DNA of 18,575 bases from Bacillota bacterium (GTDB lineage Bacteria; Bacillota; Dethiobacteria; SKNC01): NCBI GenBank assembly GCA_007120745.1, contig SKNC01000015.1, forward strand, positions 1 to 18,575, in the 5' to 3' direction. Shown here piece by piece: positions 1 to 7,524 of this stretch (its first letter is position 1; each line of letters begins with the position of its first letter). The notes under the pieces were generated by a model that saw nothing but the letters and a program-made list of their open reading frames with translations, was not told where the DNA came from and ran no database searches. The position numbers and the translations under genes were made by a program.

Positions 1-1464
1 GGAAATATAATGAATTTTTTCTGCCACCGCCTGCACCGAAGCACCACCAAGGCCTGTATCTATCTCGTCAAATACCACCGAAGGAGTTTCATCAGATTCC
101 GCCAGAACCGTTCTAAGGGCCAGCATGATTCTGGACATTTCCCCACCGGACGCGACTTTTGAGAGAGGCTTCAATTCTTCTCCCGGGTTGGCCGAAAATA
201 AAAATTCTATCCGATCAAAACCCATGGAGGTAAATGCCTCTGTTTTACTCAGGGAAACCCGGAAAATCGCCTGGGGCATTTCCAGTTCCTGCAGTAAGGC
301 TGATACCTGCTGTTCCAGGTTGTGGGAAGTTTTCTGACGTAATTTCCTGAGCTTACTTGATTCCTCCACCAGGCTTTCTTCCAGCACACCCTTTGTTTTC
401 ATTAATTCCTGATATTTTTTATCACTATCCAGCAGATCATCTATTTCATCTTTTAACTGTCTCTCATATGCTAATACTTCCGCAACGCCGGGTCCATATT
501 TCCTTTTTAAACGATTTATCAAATCCAGGCGGTTTTCTATTTCTTCAATATCTTCCTCTTTAAAATATAAATTATCCTGGTATTCTTTTATTTCCAGGCT
601 AATTTCCGTAAGCACTGCCAGAGATTGCTCAATCCCTGGAATTTTGTCATCTAAAGACTGGTCATATTTTAGGATTCCTTCCAATTCTTTTTGAATAAAT
701 CCTATACTGTCTACCACCGAAGGATACTCGCTGCCTCCATATAATCTATCATAGATGAGGTTCAGGCTGTGTAATAGTTTTTCCCTGTTATTGATTTTCC
801 TTCTTTCTTCCAGCAGTATATTTTCTTCTTCCTGCGAAAGTTTTGCACTGCTTATTTCTTCATACTGAAATTTTAAAATATCCAATTTTTTTTCTTTTTC
901 CGCTTCATCCAGGTACAGTGCCTCTATTTCCTGCTGACATCGTTTCCATCGTGTATAAAGTTCACTGACTCGTTCCCTCTGCAGGAATACTTCTCTACCT
1001 CCCAGGTTGTCCAATAAACCCTGGTGAGATGCTTGTCTGCTCAGCATCTGCTGCTGTCCCTGGCTGTGAAACTCCACCAGGTACTGTCCCACATCCCTGT
1101 ATACATTAAGAGGGACCATTCTCCCGTTTATTCTACAAATATTCCTGCCCGATACGGAAAGCTCTCGGCATAAAAAAAGCATATCCTCTTCCTCTAAGCC
1201 CAGGCCGATGTTATGCAGCAGGTAACCAATAAACTTTTTAAATTCTGGCGAGGAGAAGTGAAACAAGCCTTCCACCAGTGCATTTTCTGTTCCGGTCCTT
1301 ATGAATTCACTGCTGGCCCTCTCCCCCAACAAAAGTTTGACAGCCCCCATGATAATAGATTTACCGGCACCGGTTTCTCCCGTTAACACATTTAACCCGG
1401 GAGAAAAACTCATTTTCAAGGAATCAATCAACGCCAGGTTTTTAACAAAAAGTTCTGTCAGCAT
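1..1464 (-). CDS. recN: DNA repair protein RecN (3' end missing)
   Basis: SMC-like ATPase that acts at DNA double-strand breaks and supports recombinational repair in the cytoplasm. The gene starts at ATG 1464 and runs off the left edge, giving 488 codons; the family is usually about 550-570 residues, so the far C-terminus is missing. Visible motifs are Walker A GETGAGKS at residues 29-36, a long Glu/Lys-rich coiled-coil middle, the ABC signature SGGEMSR at 439-445, and Walker B VVFDEID at 463-469 followed by TGLGG. The reading frame is open throughout. The start lies 15 bases after the nadK stop and is preceded by GAGGGTGG, so it is probably co-transcribed with nadK. The argR gene that often sits between these two genes in Firmicutes is not here. 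Confidence 0.97.
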   Translation of the reverse strand, partial: MLTELFVKNLALIDSLKMSFSPGLNVLTGETGAGKSIIMGAVKLLLGERASSEFIRTGTENALVEGLFHFSSPEFKKFIGYLLHNIGLGLEEEDMLFLCRELSVSGRNICRINGRMVPLNVYRDVGQYLVEFHSQGQQQMLSRQASHQGLLDNLGGREVFLQRERVSELYTRWKRCQQEIEALYLDEAEKEKKLDILKFQYEEISSAKLSQEEENILLEERRKINNREKLLHSLNLIYDRLYGGSEYPSVVDSIGFIQKELEGILKYDQSLDDKIPGIEQSLAVLTEISLEIKEYQDNLYFKEEDIEEIENRLDLINRLKRKYGPGVAEVLAYERQLKDEIDDLLDSDKKYQELMKTKGVLEESLVEESSKLRKLRQKTSHNLEQQVSALLQELEMPQAIFRVSLSKTEAFTSMGFDRIEFLFSANPGEELKPLSKVASGGEMSRIMLALRTVLAESDETPSVVFDEIDTGLGGASVQAVAEKIHYIS

Positions 1465-1479
1465 AAAACCACCCTCACA

Positions 1480-2331
1480 TTATCTTTCCCTTAATTTTCG
1501 GTGAAGAAGAGCATAAAAGTTTACATCCGTGAGCTTTACCAGTTTTGTGCTGTGCTCTGCCTTTTTTACCAAAATTTCATCGTCATTTTTTAATTGAAAT
1601 CCCTGCTGGCCGTCCACTGTCAGCACTACTTCCGCCTGCTGGGTATAGGCTTTTATAAGAACCTTTTCATTTTCTGCAATGATTACCGAGCGGTGATGCA
1701 TCATATGAGGACATATGGGTGTTATCACCAAAAGATTTAAGGCCGGGTTTACAATGGGACCTCCCGCGGAAAGGGAATATCCTGTAGATCCCGTAGGACT
1801 GGCGATAATCACTCCATCCCCCGGGTACGCCTCCAGCAGGTGATTATTAATATACGTTTCCAATCTAATGGTCCTGGAAAAAGGACCCTTGGATATAACA
1901 ATATCATTTAAGGCAAAAAATGAAGCTTCCACCTTGTTCTTGCGAATCACCTCGGCATAAAGCATCATTCGATTTTGTATTTCAAAATCATTATTTAGAA
2001 TCTTTTCCATAGAGGATTCCAGCTCCGACACTTCAATTTCGGCTAAAAACCCCACATGGCCAAGATTAACCCCCAGGATGGGTATTTCATCTCCCACAAA
2101 ATTTCTAGCTGCCGCCAGGATGGTTCCATCCCCCCCTAAAACCACCAGCAGGTCCACCATTTCAGAAAACCGATGAGTAGGATAACCTAATTCAGGAATG
2201 CCCAAAAGACTAGCACATTCTACCGTGAAAAATACTTTTAAATTGTATTTTTGGCACAGAGTTAAAATACGCTTTGCAGTTTCTAATACCTCTTCCTTAT
2301 GAAGGTTTGCTATAATTCCGATGGCATTCAC
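1480..2331 (-). CDS. nadK: NAD kinase
   Basis: Phosphorylates NAD+ to NADP+ using ATP or polyphosphate; cytoplasmic. The 283-residue product has the family hallmarks: the GGDGT motif (VVLGGDGTILAAARNF), the NLGHVGFLAEIE segment, and the Gly-rich DGVIIASPTGSTGYSLSAGG stretch that binds NAD. The GTG start at 2331 is chosen because AGGGAGG lies a few bases upstream and the product then begins with the normal IGIIANLHKEE strand. Upstream is a 128-base AT-rich spacer after tlyA; downstream is recN. The tlyA-nadK-recN order is conserved in many Clostridia and Bacilli. Confidence 0.97.
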   Translation of the reverse strand: MNAIGIIANLHKEEVLETAKRILTLCQKYNLKVFFTVECASLLGIPELGYPTHRFSEMVDLLVVLGGDGTILAAARNFVGDEIPILGVNLGHVGFLAEIEVSELESSMEKILNNDFEIQNRMMLYAEVIRKNKVEASFFALNDIVISKGPFSRTIRLETYINNHLLEAYPGDGVIIASPTGSTGYSLSAGGPIVNPALNLLVITPICPHMMHHRSVIIAENEKVLIKAYTQQAEVVLTVDGQQGFQLKNDDEILVKKAEHSTKLVKLTDVNFYALLHRKLRER

Positions 2332-2459
2332 TTACTTCCCTCCCTGCAAGAAAAACCCGGAAATCCTGTATCTTTCTTCAAATTCATTATTGTTATTTCG
2401 CTTTTTATGTATTATTTCCTCTTTTAAATAAAGAAAAAACAATGACAGGAGTTAATAAT
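2332..2459 (-). other. tlyA-nadK spacer, no clear element
   Basis: AT-rich gap. It has no convincing terminator. A weak sigma-A-like pair (TTTTCT, 17-base spacer, TAATAC on the minus strand) could supply extra nadK transcription, but the -35 is poor. A 19-codon minus-strand ORF ends in TGA overlapping the nadK GTG start (GTGA), but it lacks a ribosome binding site, so I do not call it a gene. Confidence 0.35.
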
Positions 2460-3254
2460 TTACAGTTCTAAGGCTGCTTTATAGACTGTGTTTTCTACCA
2501 GAGAAGTTAAATCAGATTTATCCAGATCCTGCACACTCCAGAGAAAATAACCCAGATATTCAATATTGCCCCGGGGTCCCTTCAGGGGTGAAAAAGTCAA
2601 AGATTTTAAAAAATACCCCTGCTTTTCTGCCTCGTTTACCACTCTAAACAGTACTTCTTTATGTACTTTGGGGTCTTTTACAACTCCTCTTTTCCCGACC
2701 TGTTCTTTTCCCGCTTCAAACTGAGGCTTAACCAAAGCAATGATTTTTTTGATCTCTATGGACCTTAACACCGGAAATACATGTTTTAACGAAATAAAAG
2801 CCACATCCACTGTGGCTATATCCGGTGTTTCCTGAAGCATATCGGGACTCAAGCGGCGGATGTTCGTTCTCTCCATATTAATCACCCGGGGGTCATTGCG
2901 CAGAGACCAGTCCAGCTGTCCGTACCCGACATCTATGGCATACACTTTTTTTGCCCCGTTTTGCAAGGCACAGTCGGTAAAGCCTCCTGTTGAAGCCCCC
3001 ACGTCCATAATTATTTTTCCTTTTACAGGTACTTTAAAATCATTTAATGCTTTTTTTAATTTTTGTCCTCCCCGGCTCACATAGGAAAGGCCCTGCTGAA
3101 CCTGGATGTCCCAAGAAATATCCACGGGGAAACCTGCCTTATCCACCGGTTTTCCGTTTACCGTTACTTTTCCTGCCATAATGAATGCCCTGGCTTGAGA
3201 ACGGGTAGAGCATAATCCTTTGTCAACCAGCATTGTATCCAGGCGTTTTTTCAT
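2460..3254 (-). CDS. tlyA: TlyA-family rRNA 2'-O-methyltransferase
   Basis: RNA methyltransferase of the TlyA/YqxC family. Mycobacterial TlyA methylates cytidines of 16S and 23S rRNA; the substrate in this lineage is inferred. From ATG 3254 the protein has 264 residues, the usual family length. An N-terminal S4 RNA-binding domain covers about residues 1-60, followed by SRGGQKL and an FtsJ-like Rossmann methyltransferase domain with DVGASTGGFTDC at 84-95 and KPQFE near 176. A longer open frame extends upstream, but those codons lie inside dxs and do not look like an S4 start. GTG 3263 overlaps the dxs TGA in a GTGA pattern and would add three residues; ATG 3254 has GGGTGA six bases upstream and is preferred. 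Old annotations call this family 'hemolysin'. Confidence 0.94.
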   Translation of the reverse strand: MKKRLDTMLVDKGLCSTRSQARAFIMAGKVTVNGKPVDKAGFPVDISWDIQVQQGLSYVSRGGQKLKKALNDFKVPVKGKIIMDVGASTGGFTDCALQNGAKKVYAIDVGYGQLDWSLRNDPRVINMERTNIRRLSPDMLQETPDIATVDVAFISLKHVFPVLRSIEIKKIIALVKPQFEAGKEQVGKRGVVKDPKVHKEVLFRVVNEAEKQGYFLKSLTFSPLKGPRGNIEYLGYFLWSVQDLDKSDLTSLVENTVYKAALEL

Positions 3255-3259
3255 TTTTT

Positions 3260-5167
3260 TCACCCACTGGCAGGATTTATTTTTGGTAAATCGGAGCTCT
3301 TTACCAGGTCCAAGGCCTGCTGCACCAACTTTTCTACACTGAGGCCGCATTTCTCCAGCAAAATTTCCCGGGAACCCTGTTCCACAAAATGGTCACAGAT
3401 TCCCATACTCTTTACCTGCAGGTCTAAAATTCCGGAGGAATCCAACAGTTCTAACACAGCACTGCCAAATCCCCCCTGCAGTGCATTTTCTTCCACGGTG
3501 ATAATCCTTCTGCATTTCTTTGCTGTATTCAGAATAAAGTGCCGGTCCAGGGGCTTTACAAACCTGGCATTAACCACTGCAGCTTTAATACCATATTTTT
3601 CTAATTCTTCCCGGGCCTTTTGGGCCAAAGGAACCATGGTTCCCAGGGCGAAAAATGCCAGGTCCCATCCTTTTTCAAGCATTTCCCATTTTCCAATTTC
3701 TATTTTTTCCAAATCTGAATTTAAGGGAACACCCATCCCATGGCCCCGGGGATATCTTATGGCCGCAGGCCCATGATGCTGCAGAGCTGTGTAAAGCATG
3801 TTCTGCAGTTCCCTCTCATCTTTGGGAGCCATAACCACCATATTGGGAATATGCCGGAGAAAACAAATATCAAAAACTCCCTGGTGAGTTTCTCCATCTT
3901 CTCCCACGATTCCCGCCCGGTCCACCGCCAGAATCACCGGCAGGTTTTGAAGACATATGTCGTGCACTACCTGGTCGTATCCCCTCTGGAGGAAGGTAGA
4001 GTACACGGCCAACACAGGCTTGAACCCCTCCCTGGCCATTCCAGCACTAAAGGTAAGGGCATGCTGTTCAGCAATTCCCACATCAAAAAAACGATGGGGA
4101 AACTTTACAGCAAATTTGTCCAGCCCGGTGCCCGAGGGCATGGCTGCGGTAACCCCAATAATCCTTTTATCTTTTTCCGCCAGTTTAATCAAGGTTTGGC
4201 TAAATACCTCTGTATATGTAGGAACCTTGGAATTTTTAACCGCATCTCCATTTTTAATATTAAAGGGTCCGATCCCATGAAACCGGTCGGGATTCTTCTC
4301 GGCAATATCAAACCCCTTTCCTTTTTTGGTTAGAACATGGATTAGCACAGGCCCTTTCAGTTTTTTTGCACTGATAAATAACTGCTGCAGCAGCTGCATA
4401 TTATGTCCATCAATGGGCCCCAGGTAAGTAAATCCCAGTTCTTCAAAAAGCATCCCCGGAACCAGCAGATATTTCAAAGTATCTTTTACCCGGCCTAAGG
4501 ACTTATAAACTGCATCACCTATGGCAGGTATCTTTCTCATTAAAATTTCTATGTCCTCTTTCATTTTAGAATAGGCAGGGTCTGTTCTCATCCTGCTTAG
4601 ATAGGCTGACATTCCGCCAACATTCTTTGATATGGACATTTCATTATCGTTTAAGACCACCAGAAGATTGGCTTTGGTATGAGATGCATGGTTTAATGCC
4701 TCGAAAGCCATTCCCCCGGTGAGGGCGCCATCCCCAATCACTGCAATCACATGGTGCTTTTCTCCCTTTAAGTCCCTGGCCTTGGCCATCCCAAGGGCAG
4801 CGGAAACAGAGGTACTGCTGTGGCCTGTTTGAAACACGTCGTGAGGACTTTCCGCACACTTGGGAAACCCGCTGATTCCACCATGGCACCTCAAGGTAGA
4901 AAAAGCATCTTTCCTGCCGGTTAAAATCTTGTGCACGTAAGACTGATGCCCCACGTCCCAAATGATTTTATCCCGGGGGCTGTCAAAAATACAGTGCAGC
5001 GCAATGGTAAGCTCTACCACTCCCAGGTTAGCTGCTAAATGTCCGCCCTTAAGTGAAACCGTAGTGGTTAATAAATCTCTAATTTCTACAGCTAGCTGAT
5101 GTAAGTTTTGAGAAGATAATTTTTTAACATCCGAGGGACCTTTAATTTCCTCAATAATTCCGGACAT
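3260..5167 (-). CDS. dxs: 1-deoxy-D-xylulose-5-phosphate synthase
   Basis: First enzyme of the non-mevalonate (MEP) isoprenoid pathway: condenses pyruvate and glyceraldehyde 3-phosphate to DXP using thiamine diphosphate. The 635-residue product is full length. His43 in GGHLAANLG and DVGHQSY at 71-77 match conserved active-site segments. The ThDP/Mg site is GDGALTGG at 145-152 with LNDNEMSIS at 172-180. The C-terminal transketolase-like part contains VGIAEQHA, GEDGETHQG and TVEENALQGGFGS. The ATG start at 5167 has GGTGAGGGAG upstream. It lies 9 bases after oapA and is coupled to tlyA. Together with ispA it gives the cluster an isoprenoid theme. Confidence 0.98.
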   Translation of the reverse strand: MSGIIEEIKGPSDVKKLSSQNLHQLAVEIRDLLTTTVSLKGGHLAANLGVVELTIALHCIFDSPRDKIIWDVGHQSYVHKILTGRKDAFSTLRCHGGISGFPKCAESPHDVFQTGHSSTSVSAALGMAKARDLKGEKHHVIAVIGDGALTGGMAFEALNHASHTKANLLVVLNDNEMSISKNVGGMSAYLSRMRTDPAYSKMKEDIEILMRKIPAIGDAVYKSLGRVKDTLKYLLVPGMLFEELGFTYLGPIDGHNMQLLQQLFISAKKLKGPVLIHVLTKKGKGFDIAEKNPDRFHGIGPFNIKNGDAVKNSKVPTYTEVFSQTLIKLAEKDKRIIGVTAAMPSGTGLDKFAVKFPHRFFDVGIAEQHALTFSAGMAREGFKPVLAVYSTFLQRGYDQVVHDICLQNLPVILAVDRAGIVGEDGETHQGVFDICFLRHIPNMVVMAPKDERELQNMLYTALQHHGPAAIRYPRGHGMGVPLNSDLEKIEIGKWEMLEKGWDLAFFALGTMVPLAQKAREELEKYGIKAAVVNARFVKPLDRHFILNTAKKCRRIITVEENALQGGFGSAVLELLDSSGILDLQVKSMGICDHFVEQGSREILLEKCGLSVEKLVQQALDLVKSSDLPKINPASG

Positions 5168-5176
5168 TTAACTCCC

Positions 5177-5782
5177 TCACCTTCTTTTTTTGTTTGACTT
5201 ATTGGTAAAAGAAAACGCTCCCGGCACAACCTGTTCTATTCGAGCTAAAACCAGGCTGAGCATAAATATTATGGAATTCGCCCTCTCTAAAGCAACAATT
5301 TTTCCAACAGATTTTCCTCCCACGGTCAGAGAAGCAATGAAACCGGTCATAACGATACTGAACAATGCCCGGTCCAGACCCGGCTGCTCCACCACAAAAC
5401 GAAACACCAGGGCTGCCCCAATCACGCCGCTGACAATTCCACTGATATCTCCTATCACATCATTGCAGAGATTTGCCACCTGGTCCGCATTTCTTATTAA
5501 ATAGATGGCATTTTTTGCTCCAAAAACTTTTTTCGCGGCTTTGGCATGGAATGGTGACTCATCCGCAACAGCGGCGGCAATACCTATGGTATCAAAGACA
5601 ATTCCGATCCCGATAACCAAAAGCAGTATAATAAATGAAAAAACTAATGATTGTATATTTTCTAACAAAATTTCAGATGCTATACTTATAAGAACCGCTA
5701 AAATAAATGTCCCGATAGAAACCAGGAAAATCCATCTTACACGGGGACGCAAAAAGCTAAAATCTAAATCTCTCTCTGTCAA
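5177..5782 (-). CDS. oapA: OLE-associated membrane protein OapA (DUF21-like)
   Basis: Small integral membrane protein of 201 residues. Hydrophobic segments lie at about 16-40, 43-65, 109-131 and 139-159, with a possible fifth at 168-185, and the ends are basic (SNKKRR at the C-terminus). Between the second and third segments is a polar loop with FDTIGIAAAVADESPFHAKA, resembling the DUF21 domain of CNNM/CorB Mg2+ transporters. A DxxxD motif (Asp108, Asp112) sits in NDVIGD. The gene directly follows the structured RNA region and precedes dxs, exactly the known setting of OapA, which binds OLE RNA and localises it to the membrane in B. halodurans. The start is TTG 5782 with AGGGTGA upstream. The call rests on context plus family resemblance; without the RNA it would be a DUF21-like protein of unknown function. 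Confidence 0.85.
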   Translation of the reverse strand: MTERDLDFSFLRPRVRWIFLVSIGTFILAVLISIASEILLENIQSLVFSFIILLLVIGIGIVFDTIGIAAAVADESPFHAKAAKKVFGAKNAIYLIRNADQVANLCNDVIGDISGIVSGVIGAALVFRFVVEQPGLDRALFSIVMTGFIASLTVGGKSVGKIVALERANSIIFMLSLVLARIEQVVPGAFSFTNKSNKKRR

Positions 5783-5800
5783 ATAATCACCCTTTTAAAC

Positions 5801-5830
5801 AAAAAAAATAGACATAATATATATTAATGT
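5801..5830 (-). terminator. weak AU hairpin plus U8 at the 3' end of OLE
   Basis: Just after the closing helix of the RNA, 5812-5830 can fold into a 7-bp AU-rich hairpin with one bulge. It is followed by CUA and eight U residues (5801-5808). The stem is weak, so partial termination or a processing point is more likely than a full stop, leaving read-through into oapA. Confidence 0.4.
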
Positions 5831-6398
5831 TATGCGCAGGTGCCAGCCCAAAGAGTAAACGTTGCGGCTTAGGTCCAGCAGGTTTTCCCCAATAATTACC
5901 ATAACGTTGCCGTTTTGGCGGTTTCCCATTAAAATTATTTCCACCGTGTCGCCATCGGCAGGACTGGATTGCCACTTAGTCCGCACTTTAATCCCCTTTG
6001 GACCTCCCGTTGAGAACAGTCTAGGAGTTTTCCTCCATAATGCACCCTGTCTTCTAGCCTCTTTTGCAGTGATGGTTTCGAGACGATTCTCTCCCTCCAG
6101 CACCACTCAAGGCAGGCTACACTGTACACAGCTTTGGACCGCATACAGGTTCTATCCCAACCAGTAGTCATTTACTTATCAGGTAATCCACCACCCAATT
6201 GGGTCTCCACGAACCCAGGGTCAACGCCTACATGCCATTGTAGATCGCCCCAAGTTCTTAACTCTCAGCACCAACCCCCGACTGGGCGTCAGCAGCCAGC
6301 ACCAAGAACTTCATCGATGTGCCCTTAGCGGATTTTTAGGCCCGCCTTCAAAGACAGGAGTATTAACTAGAATACTGCGCCACCTGCGCTTTTTAGAC
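5801..6398 (-). ncRNA. ole: OLE RNA (ornate, large, extremophilic RNA)
   Basis: A stretch of about 600 bases without a credible gene, between ispA and oapA, with its own promoter. The ends pair: cacctgcgc at 6381-6389 and gcgcaggtg at 5834-5842 form a perfect 9-bp closing helix. Internal helices include a 6-bp hairpin at 6359-6376, a long-range helix joining 6252-6259 with 6304-6311 (8 bp) extended by 6244-6247 with 6315-6318, a palindrome at 6193-6204, and hairpins at 6024-6036 and 5961-5982. Length (about 598 nt from predicted start to U-tract), position between ispA and oapA, and dense structure all match OLE RNA, which forms a membrane ribonucleoprotein with OapA. I cannot align it to the consensus here. 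The exact 3' end is uncertain; the core is 5834-6389. Confidence 0.88.
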
Positions 6399-6404
6399 AA
6401 TTAA

Positions 6405-6433
6405 AGTATAGCATATTTTCCAAGCTGTAACAA
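6405..6433 (-). promoter_or_regulatory. sigma-A promoter for OLE RNA
   Basis: On the minus strand TTGTTA (6428-6433) and TATACT (6405-6410) are separated by exactly 17 bases, and TGC precedes the -10 as an extended -10 element. The expected start is near 6398, about nine bases before the 5' arm of the RNA closing helix. It lies wholly downstream of the ispA stop, so OLE can be made independently of ispA. Confidence 0.75.
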
Positions 6434-6434
6434 C

Positions 6435-6456
6435 TTCCCCTGGACACCCTGGGGAA
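6435..6456 (-). terminator. hairpin after ispA, terminator-like without a U-tract
   Basis: TTCCCC and GGGGAA arms (6435-6440 and 6451-6456) form a 6-bp stem, extended by two G-C pairs after an A-A mismatch. It begins 11 bases past the ispA stop and ends just before the OLE -35 box. The following GUUGUU is a poor U-tract, so it may attenuate ispA read-through or only stabilise the ispA mRNA end. Confidence 0.45.
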
Positions 6457-6467
6457 TTATTCTTGCC

Positions 6468-7349
6468 TTAATAATCTCTATTCACTAAAAAACCGGCAAG
6501 TATTTTCAGCGCTTCCCCTCTAGCTTCAAAAATCTCCAGGGAACTCAGAGATGCATGGTATAATTCTTTTACTTTTTCCCTGGCCGGTTCAATTCCATGG
6601 ATACCCGGATAGGTTGCCTTTCTCTTTTGGATATCCATGCCGGTTTTTTTCCCCAGCTTACTTTCTTCGCCCTCTATATCCAGAATATCATCAATAATTT
6701 GAAAAGCCAGGCCCAGGCATTGTCCATACCTTGTCAGCACCTTCAGCTCTTCTTCCCCTGCCCCTCCCAGGATTCCTCCTACCCTGACCGAAGCCCGAAT
6801 TAAAGCACCGGTCTTCCTGCTGTGGATATAATTTAAGGTATCGGCGCTGACGGGATTACCCTCGGAAAGCAGGTCCACCACCTGTCCCCCAATCATGCCC
6901 GCAGTACCGGAAGCAGCGGCAATTTCCTGCATCACTTTTATGATTGCTCCAGAATCATTCAAGGAATCCCGGGACAAAACTTCAAAGGCCAGGGTAAGCA
7001 GTGCATCACCGGCCAAAACTGCCATGGCCTCACCATACACTTTATGATTGGTCAGTTTCCCCCGGCGATAATCATCATCATCCATGGCCGGAAGGTCATC
7101 ATGGATTAAAGAATAACAGTGAATCATCTCTAAAGCACAGGCCGCAGGTAAATAACGAGACAAATCCTGGTTATAAAGTTCCCCTGCAGCCAGGGTTAAA
7201 ATTGGCCTCAGCCTTTTGCCCCCTGCAAAAATACTATACCTTATACTTTCATGAATCATTTGAGGGTAAGCATCCTCCGGAGGAATCAACCTGTGTAAGG
7301 CTTTATCCACCATCGCCTTTCTTTCCTGTAAATATTTCTCCATATTCAT
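6468..7349 (-). CDS. ispA: polyprenyl (farnesyl) diphosphate synthase
   Basis: Condenses dimethylallyl/geranyl diphosphate with isopentenyl diphosphate to make short-chain prenyl diphosphates, most likely farnesyl diphosphate. The protein has 293 residues from ATG 7349, normal for IspA. Visible are GGKRLRP at 43-49, the first Asp-rich motif DDLPAMDDDD at 84-93, GQVVDLL near 155, and the second Asp-rich motif FQIIDDILD at 216-224. ATG 7349 is chosen over the upstream TTG 7370 because GGAGGT (7356-7361) sits at ideal distance. It has its own promoter and a leader of about 70 bases. In Firmicutes ispA normally follows xseA-xseB; both are absent here. Product chain length is inferred from family size. 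Confidence 0.96.
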   Translation of the reverse strand: MNMEKYLQERKAMVDKALHRLIPPEDAYPQMIHESIRYSIFAGGKRLRPILTLAAGELYNQDLSRYLPAACALEMIHCYSLIHDDLPAMDDDDYRRGKLTNHKVYGEAMAVLAGDALLTLAFEVLSRDSLNDSGAIIKVMQEIAAASGTAGMIGGQVVDLLSEGNPVSADTLNYIHSRKTGALIRASVRVGGILGGAGEEELKVLTRYGQCLGLAFQIIDDILDIEGEESKLGKKTGMDIQKRKATYPGIHGIEPAREKVKELYHASLSSLEIFEARGEALKILAGFLVNRDY

Positions 7350-7423
7350 AGGGGAACCTCCATGCTCCAACCAGACCTTTTTATTGAGTGGATAGCAAGA
7401 AAATAGTTTTCAAGTTCCACTCC

Positions 7424-7452
7424 ATTATACTAATGTTAAAACTCCCTGTAAA
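7424..7452 (-). promoter_or_regulatory. sigma-A promoter for ispA
   Basis: TTTACA (7447-7452), a 17-base spacer, then a perfect TATAAT (7424-7429) on the minus strand. The predicted start is near 7417. It lies immediately downstream of the folD terminator, marking a new transcription unit headed by ispA. Confidence 0.85.
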
Positions 7453-7465
7453 TACCTGATATGGC

Positions 7466-7501
7466 AGAAAAGGTAAAAGGCCCCCACAGGAGACCTTTTA
7501 C
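7466..7501 (-). terminator. intrinsic terminator after folD
   Basis: gtaaaagg (7473-7480) and ccttttac (7494-7501) form a perfect 8-bp stem, extended by a further CUCC/GGGG pairing. The minus-strand RNA continues CUUUUC, a modest U-tract. It begins 24 bases after the folD stop and is followed by the ispA promoter. Confidence 0.7.
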
Positions 7502-7524
7502 TTATATGTCCTTATTGATTTGCT

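Noticed and set aside
3255..3350. N-terminal extension of TlyA upstream of ATG 3254
   Set aside because: The extra codons are the dxs 3' end read in another frame, and no TlyA family member has this extension.
3740..4333. 197-codon plus-strand ORF
   Set aside because: Lies wholly antisense to the conserved dxs gene and has low-complexity shadow composition.
5795..6106. 103-codon minus-strand ORF within the ispA-oapA gap
   Set aside because: It covers half of the structured OLE RNA, has no recognisable domain or ribosome binding site, and its end runs through the AU hairpin and U-tract.
5862..6328. Two plus-strand ORFs of 101 and 64 codons across the OLE region
   Set aside because: No protein family features and no ribosome binding sites; the RNA structure explains the sequence constraint.
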